64,000 bases of DNA, taken from positions 3,410,001-3,474,000 of the forward strand of contig NZ_CP075583.1 in the NCBI RefSeq assembly GCF_023509035.1, read 5' to 3'. Positions 25,659-34,316 of this stretch are shown here, piece after piece; position 1 is the stretch's first letter, and each line of letters starts with the position of its first letter. Position numbers and translations under genes: made by a program. Source of the stretch: Janthinobacterium lividum. Its GTDB lineage: Bacteria; Pseudomonadota; Gammaproteobacteria; Burkholderiales; Burkholderiaceae_D. Under the pieces are notes generated by a model. That model was not told the DNA's origin and made no database searches. It saw only the letters and a list, made by a program, of their open reading frames with translations.

Positions 25659-27058
25659 GAAGACCAGGCCCCCGGCGTCGCCGCGATGGTCTGGCCGGCG
25701 GCGCGCGCGGCCGCGATGGCTTGCTGCGCTTCTGGCGAGAGTGGGGCGCAGCGGCGCACAAGCTGGGCCTCCAGCTGCGCAATGCGAGCGTCGCGCTCTC
25801 GCACCAGGTTGTGGAATGCCGGCGCTTCGCAGATGCGCGCGCACGGCGCCGGGTGTTCGCCATGGGCTTGCAGTTCTTGACGTTGGCGCTTGGCATGAAT
25901 GCAAGTGCATTCGCCCAGCCATTCGCCGTCAGCGCGGTGCACGTCACCCGTGCCGCCGCAGGCGCTGCACAGCGCGCGCATTTCGGCGCTGGCGTCGAGG
26001 CCTGCAGCTGTTGGCGCGCCTGCCGTCCCCCACGGCATCGAAGATACCCCCCAGCCCCAGCGCGCGAGGTAGTTGCCGCTGCGAGCCGCAATCCACGACG
26101 ACCATTGCAGCATGCTGTCGCGGCTGCCGATGGGTGCAGCCTTGATGTCGGCGGCATGCGTGGTGTACCAGTCTTCGAAGTTCGCGCGCGCCTGTTCGAT
26201 TGTCTCGACTTCCGAACCTACTGGCGGGGTGATGGCCGGCAGCGGGGAATGCTTCGGTTTTGCCGCCTGCTTGGCGCGGATAGCCTCGACCTTCGTCCAG
26301 ATCCTGGCCAGCTCCGTCTCACCGGCGGCGTGCATGTCCAAGTCCTGGGCCAGGCACAGCGCCGCCAGCGTGACCATGACGCCACCGACTTCCTGCGCGC
26401 GCTCGCTGACTGGCCGGCCGTACACATAGTCGACCAGCTGGTGGGCCTCGCTGGCCGTGCAGCCGCATGCCTGCACCAGTTCCAGCGATTCTTCCAGGAA
26501 GCGGTGATTGCGCTCGGCGCCATCGGCCGAGATTTCCGCGCCGAAGCAGGCCATCATCCAAGGCTGTACGCGGAACTGGAATGAATCAGTGGACGCTGTT
26601 GCCGGTTGCTCTTGTACTGGGGCCGCCGGCGCCGCCGCCAACATGGCCCGATATGCCGGCGCCATCGTGGCAAGCATGCCAGCCAACGCATCGACGGTCG
26701 TGCCAGGCGCCATGTTCATCTGCATCAAGACGAGCGGCGCAGCATCACGTGCAAGATCGATATCGGCTAGCGTAGCGGTCGGCCAGGATGCGATTGCGGC
26801 GCCAGCAATGATCGCAGGCGTAGGCTCCAGCGGCACCAGCGTCCAGCCATCCGGCACGGCCAGGTGCTGCGACGTTGCGGTGACCGAAGGGCCGGTTACG
26901 TGCAGGGTGCGGATTGCTGCGGCTATCTTTTCGCCCAGCGCCGCCCGCGTCTTCATCGCGTCGGTCGCGGGCCCGAGATAATCGCGTGGGGCGGCAGTGA
27001 GTTTTATTGCCAGGTTCGCAGCTTGCTCCAGCGAGTCAATACTATCGTTGTCGATCAT
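25655..27058 (-). CDS. MazG-like nucleotide pyrophosphohydrolase domain protein
   Basis: A 467-residue phage protein. The middle third carries an all-alpha NTP-pyrophosphatase pattern: RNHRFLEESLELVQACG (EExxE-like metal site), VDYVYGRPVSERAQEVGGV and MVTLAALC. The C-terminal third has CSACGGTGDVHRADGEWLGECTC, a zinc-knuckle segment, and a terminal coiled coil. It may adjust the dNTP pool, or hydrolyse alarmones or modified nucleotides, during infection. The N-terminal 150 residues are Ala-rich and unassigned. Confidence 0.6.
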   Translation of the reverse strand: MIDNDSIDSLEQAANLAIKLTAAPRDYLGPATDAMKTRAALGEKIAAAIRTLHVTGPSVTATSQHLAVPDGWTLVPLEPTPAIIAGAAIASWPTATLADIDLARDAAPLVLMQMNMAPGTTVDALAGMLATMAPAYRAMLAAAPAAPVQEQPATASTDSFQFRVQPWMMACFGAEISADGAERNHRFLEESLELVQACGCTASEAHQLVDYVYGRPVSERAQEVGGVMVTLAALCLAQDLDMHAAGETELARIWTKVEAIRAKQAAKPKHSPLPAITPPVGSEVETIEQARANFEDWYTTHAADIKAAPIGSRDSMLQWSSWIAARSGNYLARWGWGVSSMPWGTAGAPTAAGLDASAEMRALCSACGGTGDVHRADGEWLGECTCIHAKRQRQELQAHGEHPAPCARICEAPAFHNLVRERDARIAQLEAQLVRRCAPLSPEAQQAIAAARAAGQTIAATPGAWSS

Positions 27059-27297
27059 TCTGCATGCTCCAAAAAGGTTATTTCACGAGGCTGGCGCGGT
27101 GTCGCGTCGCCCATCAGGTAAATCACGGAGGACACACCGCCGCCCAGCACCTGGGCGCCCATGGCGTGCAAGTGGTGCTGCTTGCCGTCGAATAGCACGG
27201 GCTGGCAGGTGTGGATCGCGCGCGGCACGGCGCGGTCCAGCTTGTAGGCGGCCTCGGCCGGGGTTTCTGGCGGCGGCGCCGGGCCACGGCTACTCAC
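27055..27297 (-). CDS. 80-residue hypothetical protein
   Basis: GTG start overlapping the preceding stop (GTGA) and an ATGA overlap with the next gene. It contains AAYKLDRAVPRAIHTCQPVLF and HLHAMGAQVLGGGVSSVIYL. No known domain. The tight coupling on both sides supports it. Confidence 0.5.
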   Translation of the reverse strand: MSSRGPAPPPETPAEAAYKLDRAVPRAIHTCQPVLFDGKQHHLHAMGAQVLGGGVSSVIYLMGDATPRQPREITFLEHAE

Positions 27298-27620
27298 GTC
27301 GCCGCCGGCGCCGGCCGGACGAAGTACGCCACGGGGCCATCGTCCTCGGTGTCGAAGATGGCCAGCAGGAACCAGTCTGCGCCGGCTGGCGTGGTGGGCT
27401 GCCACTCCTTCAATGCGTCGGTATCGTCGTCCATGTATCGTCCACAAAGCGGTGCGGCATCGATCTCCATCCAGACGCGGGTGACTTCGACGCCGCATTC
27501 CGCCAACCAGGTGCTGAAAGCTACGGCGCTGTCATCGTCCGGCGAATTGGCCAGGGCGGGGTGGAAGTAGCTGCCATCCTCACGGCGCTCGACTTGCACG
27601 GCTTCGATTATTGTTTTCAT
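27294..27620 (-). CDS. 108-residue hypothetical phage protein
   Basis: Begins MKTIIEAVQVERREDGSYFHP; contains a WLAECGVEVTRVWMEID segment and an acidic DDDTDALKEWQP stretch typical of accessory proteins in the left arm of betaproteobacterial phages. No domain recognised. ATG at 27620 follows GAAAGG closely. Confidence 0.55.
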   Translation of the reverse strand: MKTIIEAVQVERREDGSYFHPALANSPDDDSAVAFSTWLAECGVEVTRVWMEIDAAPLCGRYMDDDTDALKEWQPTTPAGADWFLLAIFDTEDDGPVAYFVRPAPAAT

Positions 27621-27629
27621 CTTTACCTT

Positions 27630-27752
27630 TCAGGTTGTCGTGGCCAGGACGCCCGTCAGGGTCGCCGCCATGTAAATCAGGATCAGGGCCGCCGCCACGC
27701 GCGCGGCACCGGCGCTGCGCTCGCTGTTCGGCACTTCGTCGATGTCGGTCAT
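27630..27752 (-). CDS. 40-residue single-span membrane peptide
   Basis: MTDIDEVPNSERSAG followed by one hydrophobic helix (VAAALILIYMAATLTGVLA). ATGA overlap with the upstream gene and GGAGG four bases before the start. Function unknown. Confidence 0.5.
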   Translation of the reverse strand: MTDIDEVPNSERSAGAARVAAALILIYMAATLTGVLATTT

Positions 27753-28360
27753 GCTGCCTCCGTGATTTCAGGCTCGCCGGCTGGTGGCGCATACAGAGCT
27801 TGGAAGGCAGGCAGGTCATCGCCATGCACGCGGAAGCCTTCCTCACCGAACACAAACCGCCCTGGCCAGCGACCGCCTGGAAAACTGAAGTCGACATATG
27901 CCCGCATGCCGCCGCCGTACGCCGCCTCCAGGCGCCAGCCGTAGACGTACACCTCGGTCACGTGACAGCCTGGTAACTTGGCCTCGACCAGTTCCTGCAG
28001 CGCGGCACCCGCCGCCGCATTCGCGCGCTGCTGGGCGAAGTAACGGGCCATGCAGGCTTTGCAGCAATACGGATCGCCGGCAGCGCTGAACGTCAATTCT
28101 TCCGCGTCCCGATTTGCCCAGTTGCCGCAGCCGTGGCGCCGGCATTCGAACTGCCACCCGGCTTCGATCAGCGCCTGGGCCGGCACAGGGCCAGGCGTAA
28201 ACTTGTCGTATTCCGGTTTGCGTACGCACGAATCGACGCCATCCCACTCGCAGCCGATTTCGTTGCCACCTTCGCGGCGCGCCGCCGCGCTGCTGGTGGC
28301 GTAGCGAATCACGGTCACGTCCTCGCCGTCGCTGACCTGGTAAGCCTTCTGGCGCTTCAT
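27749..28360 (-). CDS. 203-residue hypothetical protein with Cys cluster
   Basis: Starts at an ATGA overlap with the ASCH gene; an upstream in-frame ATG at 28396 is inside that gene. Residues 70-115 hold several Cys and His residues (FECRRHGCGNW, PYCCKACMARYF), suggesting a zinc-bound fold, followed by a beta-rich half. No family recognised. Confidence 0.5.
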   Translation of the reverse strand: MKRQKAYQVSDGEDVTVIRYATSSAAARREGGNEIGCEWDGVDSCVRKPEYDKFTPGPVPAQALIEAGWQFECRRHGCGNWANRDAEELTFSAAGDPYCCKACMARYFAQQRANAAAGAALQELVEAKLPGCHVTEVYVYGWRLEAAYGGGMRAYVDFSFPGGRWPGRFVFGEEGFRVHGDDLPAFQALYAPPAGEPEITEAA

Positions 28361-29073
28361 GGTGTCACCCGCTTGAATTCGATAACCCACAGCCACGGAT
28401 TGCTATCCCAGTCGCCGCCTGTCGATTCCCACAGCTCGCGCCAGGCCGAGCGCTCGGTTGCGCGACCGCTGGCGCCAGATCCTTGGCAAACGATGTCGTA
28501 GCGATCCTGCGATTCCGCCAGCGCTTCCATATCGATACCCTCGGCCACGATGTCGGCATCGCTGATATCCTGTAGGCGCTCGATGCGCACCGACACGATC
28601 TCCAGCATGATCCGGCAGGCAGCGCGCGGCATGAAAATAGCGGGGCGCTTGTACCAACCGGGCAGCGCGTCGCCGCGCCCCTGGGCCAGCGGCAGGTCCG
28701 GTGCGTCGGCGTCGTACTGGTACGCGCGGTCGCATTCGGCCGTCATGTCGATGAAGTGCCATTCGTCGCGGCCCTTTTTCTGGCTGTAGCGCGTCACCCA
28801 GCGGCCAAAGGCGAAGAAGGTTTCGCGCACCCAGATTTGATCGCGCTGCGCTCCGTGCGGACACGCATCATCGAAAATGCCGGGATGCACCTGGAAGGTG
28901 TCTTCAATGCGAATCATCGACTGCGCTGCATTCGAAGGCCACCAGTGCTTGCCTGGCTCCCCAGGAATTGGCACAGGCTGCGGCTTCATGATCCGCCGCG
29001 TCCGCGTCTTGCTGCCGTCGAGTAGCGCGCGCACCATGGGAGCGATGAAGAGGATAGGGCGCACTTTGCTCAT
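28357..29073 (-). CDS. ASCH domain protein
   Basis: A 238-residue protein of a widely spread phage family. The hallmark segments are all present: PILFIAPMVRALLDGSKTRTRRI, WVRETFF, MPRAACRIMLEIVSVRIERLQ and DISDADIVAEGI, then WESTGGDWDSNPWLWVIEF at the end. ASCH (PUA-related) domains bind RNA or modified nucleotides; the phage role is not established. First gene of the left operon after the inserted + strand gene at 29095. Confidence 0.75.
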   Translation of the reverse strand: MSKVRPILFIAPMVRALLDGSKTRTRRIMKPQPVPIPGEPGKHWWPSNAAQSMIRIEDTFQVHPGIFDDACPHGAQRDQIWVRETFFAFGRWVTRYSQKKGRDEWHFIDMTAECDRAYQYDADAPDLPLAQGRGDALPGWYKRPAIFMPRAACRIMLEIVSVRIERLQDISDADIVAEGIDMEALAESQDRYDIVCQGSGASGRATERSAWRELWESTGGDWDSNPWLWVIEFKRVTP

Positions 29074-29094
29074 GCTAATATTGCTCCAAAATTA

Positions 29095-29760
29095 ATGGGG
29101 TATATGTTGAATAAAATTTTTACTTGGCTTCTTGTTGCTTGCAGCATTTCAAGCATGTTCATAGTTTCCTTTGTTTGCTACACATACTGGCCAGACAAAG
29201 ATTCGAGCTTGCCATCTTGGGTGCAGGCGGTTGGCGCAATCACTGCGATTATTGCCGCTGGGGTAGGTATCAAGAGTCAAATTGCAGCAATTGAAGAAGA
29301 TGCAAAACAGCGGCAACGCCATGAAATGCTCAACCTGTTCAAGGGATTGTCAGCAGAAATTGGCGGATATCGGACTAGCATCGCTAGCATCAAAGCGCAA
29401 ATAGATGCCTCGTCTAGCGTCAGGTTCTCCGAAATGCTGCAAATCGTATTTCCGAAGGCCTCTCCGAAGTTTCACGTCTATTCGGCGATAGCTGGTCGAG
29501 TCGGTCTGATTGAAGACGATATGTTGAGAGGGCAGGTAATAGCGCTGTATGCGGACATGGATATCTTTTTCGCGATGTTGAATATGAATAGCGATTGCGC
29601 TATTAAAAATCCAGCTGACGAAGTTCCTCGTGGGGAGATCGCCTATACGCTGAAATCGCTTCTTCCACTGATTTTGAGCGCTGGAGAAGAGCTCATCGTT
29701 CAGGCAGATGTCGTAAAGAATGCGCTTGATCAGACTATTAATAGTCGACGGATTGCGTGA
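29095..29760 (+). CDS. Anti-oriented membrane-anchored cargo protein
   Basis: A 221-residue protein lying on the + strand inside the minus-strand left operon. It has two N-terminal membrane helices (IFTWLLVACSISSMFIVSF and WVQAVGAITAIIAAGVGI) followed by a cytosolic helical domain. The protein at 47561-48211 has the same plan and the matching motif WLQAIGSIVAIFGA. AT-rich compared with its neighbours. It is probably expressed in the lysogen from its own promoter; superinfection exclusion is a reasonable guess, not shown. Start may be 29104, which has GGGG just upstream. Confidence 0.55.
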   Translation: MGYMLNKIFTWLLVACSISSMFIVSFVCYTYWPDKDSSLPSWVQAVGAITAIIAAGVGIKSQIAAIEEDAKQRQRHEMLNLFKGLSAEIGGYRTSIASIKAQIDASSSVRFSEMLQIVFPKASPKFHVYSAIAGRVGLIEDDMLRGQVIALYADMDIFFAMLNMNSDCAIKNPADEVPRGEIAYTLKSLLPLILSAGEELIVQADVVKNALDQTINSRRIA

Positions 29761-29859
29761 TTCGAGCGGATTTCCGCATTTGCATTGAGGTTGCGGACTC
29801 AATGTTTGATGGTGCCCCAATGCAACTGCCGAGTTATTATTTTTGTCGCTATGTCTCAT
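29761..29859 (-). pseudogene. 5' remnant of a gene coupled to rdgC
   Basis: An ATG at 29859 overlaps the rdgC stop (ATGA) and reads [20 protein letters not shown] and about 15 more residues before it runs antisense into the cargo gene at 29095-29760. The open frame continues to 29350, but only as antisense shadow. The cargo insertion probably replaced the rest of this gene. Confidence 0.4.
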
Positions 29860-31079
29860 GCCGCGCCTCCCGGAGCTGCCAGCACCGTGCGATTGCCATT
29901 CGAAGCCATGCCGCTGACCACGCCCGGCGCCTCCATGGCCTCAAGTAAGTTGCTGGCCCGGTTGTAGCCGATCCGCAGGTGGCGCTGCACCAGCGAGATC
30001 GACGCGGTCTGGTGCGTGCGCACCACCTCGACGGCCTTGTCGTACAGCGGATCACTCGCGCTGCCGTCGCCTGGCGGCACGGTGCCGGGTGGCTGGCCGT
30101 TCAACTCCAGCACCACGCGTTGCTCGCGCACTGGTTCATGGCCTTTGGCCGGTGCCGCGTCGATGGCCAGGCGCGCCGCTGGCACCACCGCATCCACTTC
30201 ACCACCCAGCGCCTCGACCAGGTCGGCCAGCATCTTGGCCAGCTCGCCCGTCATCAGCGCAAAATCGCTGTCGAAGCGCTCGTCGTCGTTGCGCGTGGCG
30301 CTTTCCTTGATGATCTCCAGCGGCTTGACGGACTTGATGGCCAGCGACTCGTCCAGCACGAAGCTAATCTTGTCGCTCCAGGTCATGGCCAGGCGGGTAC
30401 ACTGCTTGCCGGCGGCGATGTGGCGGCGGATATCGTCCGCTTCCAGGGTGTGGCGCTTGTACGCCACCTGGGCTTTGCTTTCGCCCGTGGCGCGCATGAT
30501 CGCGTCCTGGTCGACCGTGAAGCCGGCAGGGGATTCGTCCGCCTGCAGCCATTCCGTCATCGCGCCGACCGGCGAGCGCATGACGCGCAGGCTTTCCAGC
30601 GGCAGCTTGTCGACGGATTTGAGCAGCAGCTTGATCACCTCGTCAGCTTTGCTCGGACTGGCCGCGTCCACCACCAGCCAGCCATTGATCGGGTCGATCC
30701 ACACGGCCGTGGTGCTGACCAGCGGGAACGCGCGCGGCAGCAGCTCGTCGGTGACGCGCTCTTTCAATTCATTCATGGCCTTCTTGCCGGGCGCGAAGCC
30801 CTGGGCTTCTTCCATTTCCAGCGCGCGGGCGGCGGCCACCTGGTTGATCACGGTCGACGGCAGCAGCTTTTTCTCGGTTTTCAGCTGCAGCAGGAACTGG
30901 CCGCCGACGGCATGCACCAGCGGCGCGCCGGCACCGCGTGGCGAGGCCCAGCCCTGGCGCTGCAGCTCGGTGCTCGTGGCGGGCGTGAAGGCCTGGCGCT
31001 CGAGCATGCTATTCAGCTCCGGGGCGCTCATGGGCCAGTTTGCGGGCAAGCGGTAAATCTGCAAATTCTTGAAAAACAT
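29856..31079 (-). CDS. rdgC: RdgC fused to an FtsK-gamma winged-helix domain
   Basis: A 407-residue protein. Residues 1-305 are RdgC, the ring-shaped DNA-binding protein that limits RecA loading ([20 protein letters not shown] opening, [19 protein letters not shown]). After a Pro-rich linker, residues 343-407 match the FtsK gamma domain: [40 protein letters not shown] and NGNRTVL. In FtsK that domain reads KOPS (GGGNAGGG) and activates XerD. Ordinary RdgC is about 300 residues and has no such domain. It sits beside ninB, exonuclease and recT, so a part in phage recombination is likely, with the added domain giving sequence-directed loading. Confidence 0.85.
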   Translation of the reverse strand: MFFKNLQIYRLPANWPMSAPELNSMLERQAFTPATSTELQRQGWASPRGAGAPLVHAVGGQFLLQLKTEKKLLPSTVINQVAAARALEMEEAQGFAPGKKAMNELKERVTDELLPRAFPLVSTTAVWIDPINGWLVVDAASPSKADEVIKLLLKSVDKLPLESLRVMRSPVGAMTEWLQADESPAGFTVDQDAIMRATGESKAQVAYKRHTLEADDIRRHIAAGKQCTRLAMTWSDKISFVLDESLAIKSVKPLEIIKESATRNDDERFDSDFALMTGELAKMLADLVEALGGEVDAVVPAARLAIDAAPAKGHEPVREQRVVLELNGQPPGTVPPGDGSASDPLYDKAVEVVRTHQTASISLVQRHLRIGYNRASNLLEAMEAPGVVSGMASNGNRTVLAAPGGAA

Positions 31080-31088
31080 GGCGCTTCC

Positions 31089-31502
31089 TTATTCTGAGAA
31101 CACGACGCCGCGCGCGGCACCGAAGGCATACAAAAATTCAATGAACTGCGCGGCTTCCTTCACGTAGAAGTCGCTGGTCTGTACGCCCAGCTGCACGATT
31201 CGGCGCCCGTCGAAGCTGGGCGTCACGCGCCCGTCGTGGTGTAGCGGCGTGCCGGCCAGGCGCATTTCGTCGGCAAACTCGTCCACCAGCAGTCGCTTCA
31301 TGTCATCCGCATCCCACTTGCGCCCGATGTGCTCCACCTGCTTGGCGATCTCGCCGATCATGGCGTGGTACTTTTCTTCCTGGGCGCGCTTCTTCTTCGG
31401 CTCGGAAAACACCACCATCCAGCCAGGCGGCGCGGTCTTAGCAAATTCAACGGCCCGGCGCCGCGCTTCGTCGTGCACGAGGAAGTAGGTTTGCTTCGTC
31501 AT
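31089..31502 (-). CDS. ninB: NinB recombination protein
   Basis: A 137-residue protein matching the NinB/Orf family: Q..YFLVHDEARRRAVEFAK, KKKRAQEEKYHAMIGEIAKQ, WDADDMKRLLVDEF and C-terminal EAAQFIEFLYAFGAARG. Lambda Orf helps load recombinase on SSB-coated DNA in RecF/O/R-like fashion. Ten bases upstream of rdgC and 4-bp coupled to the preceding gene. Confidence 0.9.
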   Translation of the reverse strand: MTKQTYFLVHDEARRRAVEFAKTAPPGWMVVFSEPKKKRAQEEKYHAMIGEIAKQVEHIGRKWDADDMKRLLVDEFADEMRLAGTPLHHDGRVTPSFDGRRIVQLGVQTSDFYVKEAAQFIEFLYAFGAARGVVFSE

Positions 31503-31765
31503 GGCGGCGATCCTGCGGCCGTACTGGCCGGCGGCAGCGGCGTCACGCGTTCCAGGGCATGGCAGCCGCCGATGCCATCCAGCCAGATGACTGTGGTGTG
31601 CCCGCTGAGCACCTGAGCCTCGCTGGTGGTGACCGTCGTGCGGACCTCGCCACTGTCCAGCTCGACGCTGACGGCGGCGCCGACCTGGTGCGCGGCGTTA
31701 AACTTGTCGCACTTGGCCTGAAGTTTGGCGGTCGCCTGTGCTTGGCGTTCGGCGCGGGTGGTCAT
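31499..31765 (-). CDS. 88-residue hypothetical protein
   Basis: An N-terminal basic coiled coil (RAERQAQATAKLQAKCDKFN) followed by a small beta barrel-like part. ATGA overlaps at both ends (with the KTSC gene upstream and ninB downstream). No family recognised. Confidence 0.55.
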   Translation of the reverse strand: MTTRAERQAQATAKLQAKCDKFNAAHQVGAAVSVELDSGEVRTTVTTSEAQVLSGHTTVIWLDGIGGCHALERVTPLPPASTAAGSPP

Positions 31766-32472
31766 GCTGCACCGCCCAGGTCGGCTACGTCGATCACGAT
31801 GCCGCGGCAGTACGGCTCACCGTCTTCCACGATTTCAAAGGTGGCGTGCGGCACATCGGTGCGATAGGTCCAGCTGTAGCCGTCTTCCTTGGCCCAAAGG
31901 GCATCCACGGCGCGCACCTGCGGCGCCCGGGCGAAATAATCCTTGAGTGCATCGTCGTCGTGCTGGATATCCTCGCGGAACGGCAGCAAGCCCTTGGCGT
32001 CGAGCAGTGCGATGGTCGGCGCGCCGCGCTCGTCGTCCACGAAGCCACGGAACTCCATCAGGTCGTCGCTGGCGCCGAAGATCACGATCAGGCCGGTCGC
32101 CTTGGCCTGCTGCTCTTCTTCCTTGACCATTTCGCTGCCGTATTCGCGGCCCGTCAGCAGGCCGGCCAGCAGCTCCTTGCTCAGCTTGACCGGTGCCGGC
32201 TCGACGGCCGGTGTGCCAATGTTCGTGTACGGGTGCTTGTCGGCATGCGGCTTGATGTGCGCGTAGAAGTGCTTGCCGACCGATTCGGCGCCGGCAAAGG
32301 CAGCGTATTCGGTGGCCGTTACGTTGGCGTAGTGGTACACGTCCGCCGGCGCGCCCTTGCGGAAGAACTGCACGGCCAGCGTTTCGGTCGCGGGGCAATG
32401 GCCGATGGCGGCGATCTGCGAGGATTGGATCGCTTGCAGGGTGATTTGTGGTGCTGCGACTGCTGTATTCAT
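31762..32472 (-). CDS. KTSC domain protein
   Basis: A 236-residue protein. Residues 12-75 fit the KTSC domain (IQSSQIAAIGHCPATETLAV, YHYANVTATEYAAF, ESVGKHFYAHIKP), a small domain found in phage and RNA-associated proteins. The remainder is acidic and beta-rich. Lies between the exonuclease and ninB. Function unknown; a nucleic-acid role fits the neighbours. Confidence 0.65.
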   Translation of the reverse strand: MNTAVAAPQITLQAIQSSQIAAIGHCPATETLAVQFFRKGAPADVYHYANVTATEYAAFAGAESVGKHFYAHIKPHADKHPYTNIGTPAVEPAPVKLSKELLAGLLTGREYGSEMVKEEEQQAKATGLIVIFGASDDLMEFRGFVDDERGAPTIALLDAKGLLPFREDIQHDDDALKDYFARAPQVRAVDALWAKEDGYSWTYRTDVPHATFEIVEDGEPYCRGIVIDVADLGGAA

Positions 32473-32498
32473 TGATTTCTCCAGGTGGGGGCGGTTTG

Positions 32499-34280
32499 TT
32501 ACGCGGCTTCGGCGATCAGGCCGGCGCGCGCGGCGGCGAAGTCGACCTTGGTCAGGCGGTCGATGGCTTCGGCCGGCGTCAGGCCGAACTGGTCGAACAT
32601 CACATCGAGGATGTCGCTGTCGGATGGATAGAGGTCATCGGCAGCGGCGTCGAGGAGGTCAGGCGCTGGCGCTGGGCGGCTCGGGGGCTGCACTGGTGCG
32701 GCGGCGGCCGGCGCGCCGCGGGCGGCGATAGGCGCGGCAGGTTTGGACGTCGCCACTTGGGCGACCGGCTCGGCGGCGCGCTCGGCAGCGATCTGCGACG
32801 CTTGCTCCGCCAGCTGACGCTGCGTGTCGGCTTCCGCGCGTTCGCGCTCGGCCTGCGCAGCCTCAGCAGCCAGGCGGTCAGATTCGACCTGGGCCAGGCG
32901 GATCGTTTCGGCGGCTGCCTTTTCTGCCTTGACTCGTTCCTCTTCCCGGATTCGGGCGCGCTCGGCTTCGGCCTTCGCTTCCTCGGCGCGCTTGTGATCG
33001 GCAATGCGGCTGGTGATGACGAGCTGGAAGTCTTCCATGGGCTTGCCGATGATGTTGGCCATGTCCATGAACAGGAAGCCGTAGGTAGCGGCGTGCTCGC
33101 GGCACCAGGCCTGTTTGGCGCGGTAATCGGCTGCCTGGGTATTGGCGGCGATCTTGGCGTTGGCCAGTGTGGTGCTGACGGCATCGCGCAGGCTGCCCAG
33201 GGTACGCTTGCCCTTCATGGCACCGGCGAAGTCCGGCTGTTGTTGCTGAAGGCGCAGTGGCGTGATTTCGGTTTCGAGCGCGGCGATGTGGGCGGTAAAG
33301 GCGTGCCGGCCTTCGTTCAGGATGGTTTCCTTGATCTGTTCCTTGCGGGTCTTGACCAGCTTTTCCAGTTCCAGGCGCTTGGCGCGGAACTGAGCCTTGA
33401 TGTGGTCGACCGTGCGCATCACTTCGTCAATGGTCGCGGTCTGTGCCAGTGCGGCAGCCTTGGCCAGTTCCAGCTTATCTTCAGCCTCGCCGCAATACTT
33501 GACGGTGTTTTCGGCATTGGCGAAGTCTTCGTCGGTTTCCAGCTTGGTGTTGATTTTGGCAATGAACTTCTCGGCGGCGGCCTTGTACGCCACCAGGTTG
33601 CTGCTGACGACCTTGCCTTCGGTCTGGACGACCAGAGCGGGCAGGGCGGCGATAGGTTCGGCTGCTGGCTTCTCGGCAATGTCGACCTGCGTGTAATTGG
33701 CGACGTCGATATCGAATTGCTCCCAGCCGGCGACGATGCGCGAGAACCAGGCGGTGTCCGGATATACCCACATCCAGACCATGTTGTCCTCAGTGCCGTC
33801 CGACGTCATGAACAGCCACTTTTCGGCGCCGGTCACCAGCAACTGCTGCTGAACCTGCGGCTGATGCTCTTCCGGCAGCACGTCAGCGCGAACTGATGTC
33901 GCCAGCTCTGCATTCCATTGCTTGTGCTCGAAGCCGATGGTCTCGGCCATGTTCAGGCCGTCGCAAGAGGCGCTTTCGCGGCCCAGCGACAGGGTGGCAG
34001 GGTAGAGGTCGTCGCCGATGATCTTTTCAGCGAACGGGCGCGCCAGCGCTTCGACCTCGTGGCCATAGTCCAGGATGTTTTCCTGTACCCAGTCACTGAA
34101 TTCCTTTGCCAGGCCCGTGGCCTTCATGCGTACCAGCTCGCTACGAGTTACCTTCTTCGACAGGCCCAGCATCGCTGCGGCCTCGCTGGCGCCGTGGTGG
34201 TTGAAGCGGAAGGCGTGCCAGTCGTCGCTGCCCTGGAGCAGGTTGTGGATTTCGCGGGTGAGTGTGTTTTCGCGTTGCAT
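32499..34280 (-). CDS. YqaJ-type recombination exonuclease with long coiled coil
   Basis: A 593-residue protein. The N-terminal 210 residues are a YqaJ/lambda-exonuclease nuclease: LQGSDDWHAFRFNHHGASE, metal ligands E75 (YGHEVEA), D107 (SCDGL) and E118-x-K120 (FEHKQW), then PQVQQQLLVTGAEKWLFM. Residues 240-500 are helical and contain the coiled coil, and the C-terminus is Ala/Pro-rich. It would degrade 5' ends to expose single strands for the adjacent RecT. Usual YqaJ proteins are 200-330 residues, so the extension is large. Confidence 0.85.
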   Translation of the reverse strand: MQRENTLTREIHNLLQGSDDWHAFRFNHHGASEAAAMLGLSKKVTRSELVRMKATGLAKEFSDWVQENILDYGHEVEALARPFAEKIIGDDLYPATLSLGRESASCDGLNMAETIGFEHKQWNAELATSVRADVLPEEHQPQVQQQLLVTGAEKWLFMTSDGTEDNMVWMWVYPDTAWFSRIVAGWEQFDIDVANYTQVDIAEKPAAEPIAALPALVVQTEGKVVSSNLVAYKAAAEKFIAKINTKLETDEDFANAENTVKYCGEAEDKLELAKAAALAQTATIDEVMRTVDHIKAQFRAKRLELEKLVKTRKEQIKETILNEGRHAFTAHIAALETEITPLRLQQQQPDFAGAMKGKRTLGSLRDAVSTTLANAKIAANTQAADYRAKQAWCREHAATYGFLFMDMANIIGKPMEDFQLVITSRIADHKRAEEAKAEAERARIREEERVKAEKAAAETIRLAQVESDRLAAEAAQAERERAEADTQRQLAEQASQIAAERAAEPVAQVATSKPAAPIAARGAPAAAAPVQPPSRPAPAPDLLDAAADDLYPSDSDILDVMFDQFGLTPAEAIDRLTKVDFAAARAGLIAEAA

Positions 34281-34316
34281 GATGTGTCCTTGGTGATTTT
34301 TTGTGTGGTGTGGCGA

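Noticed and set aside
25655..27058. MazG-like gene as a sign of a 2-aminoadenine (Z) genome
   Set aside because: No PurZ-type adenylosuccinate synthetase or matching polymerase is in the window.
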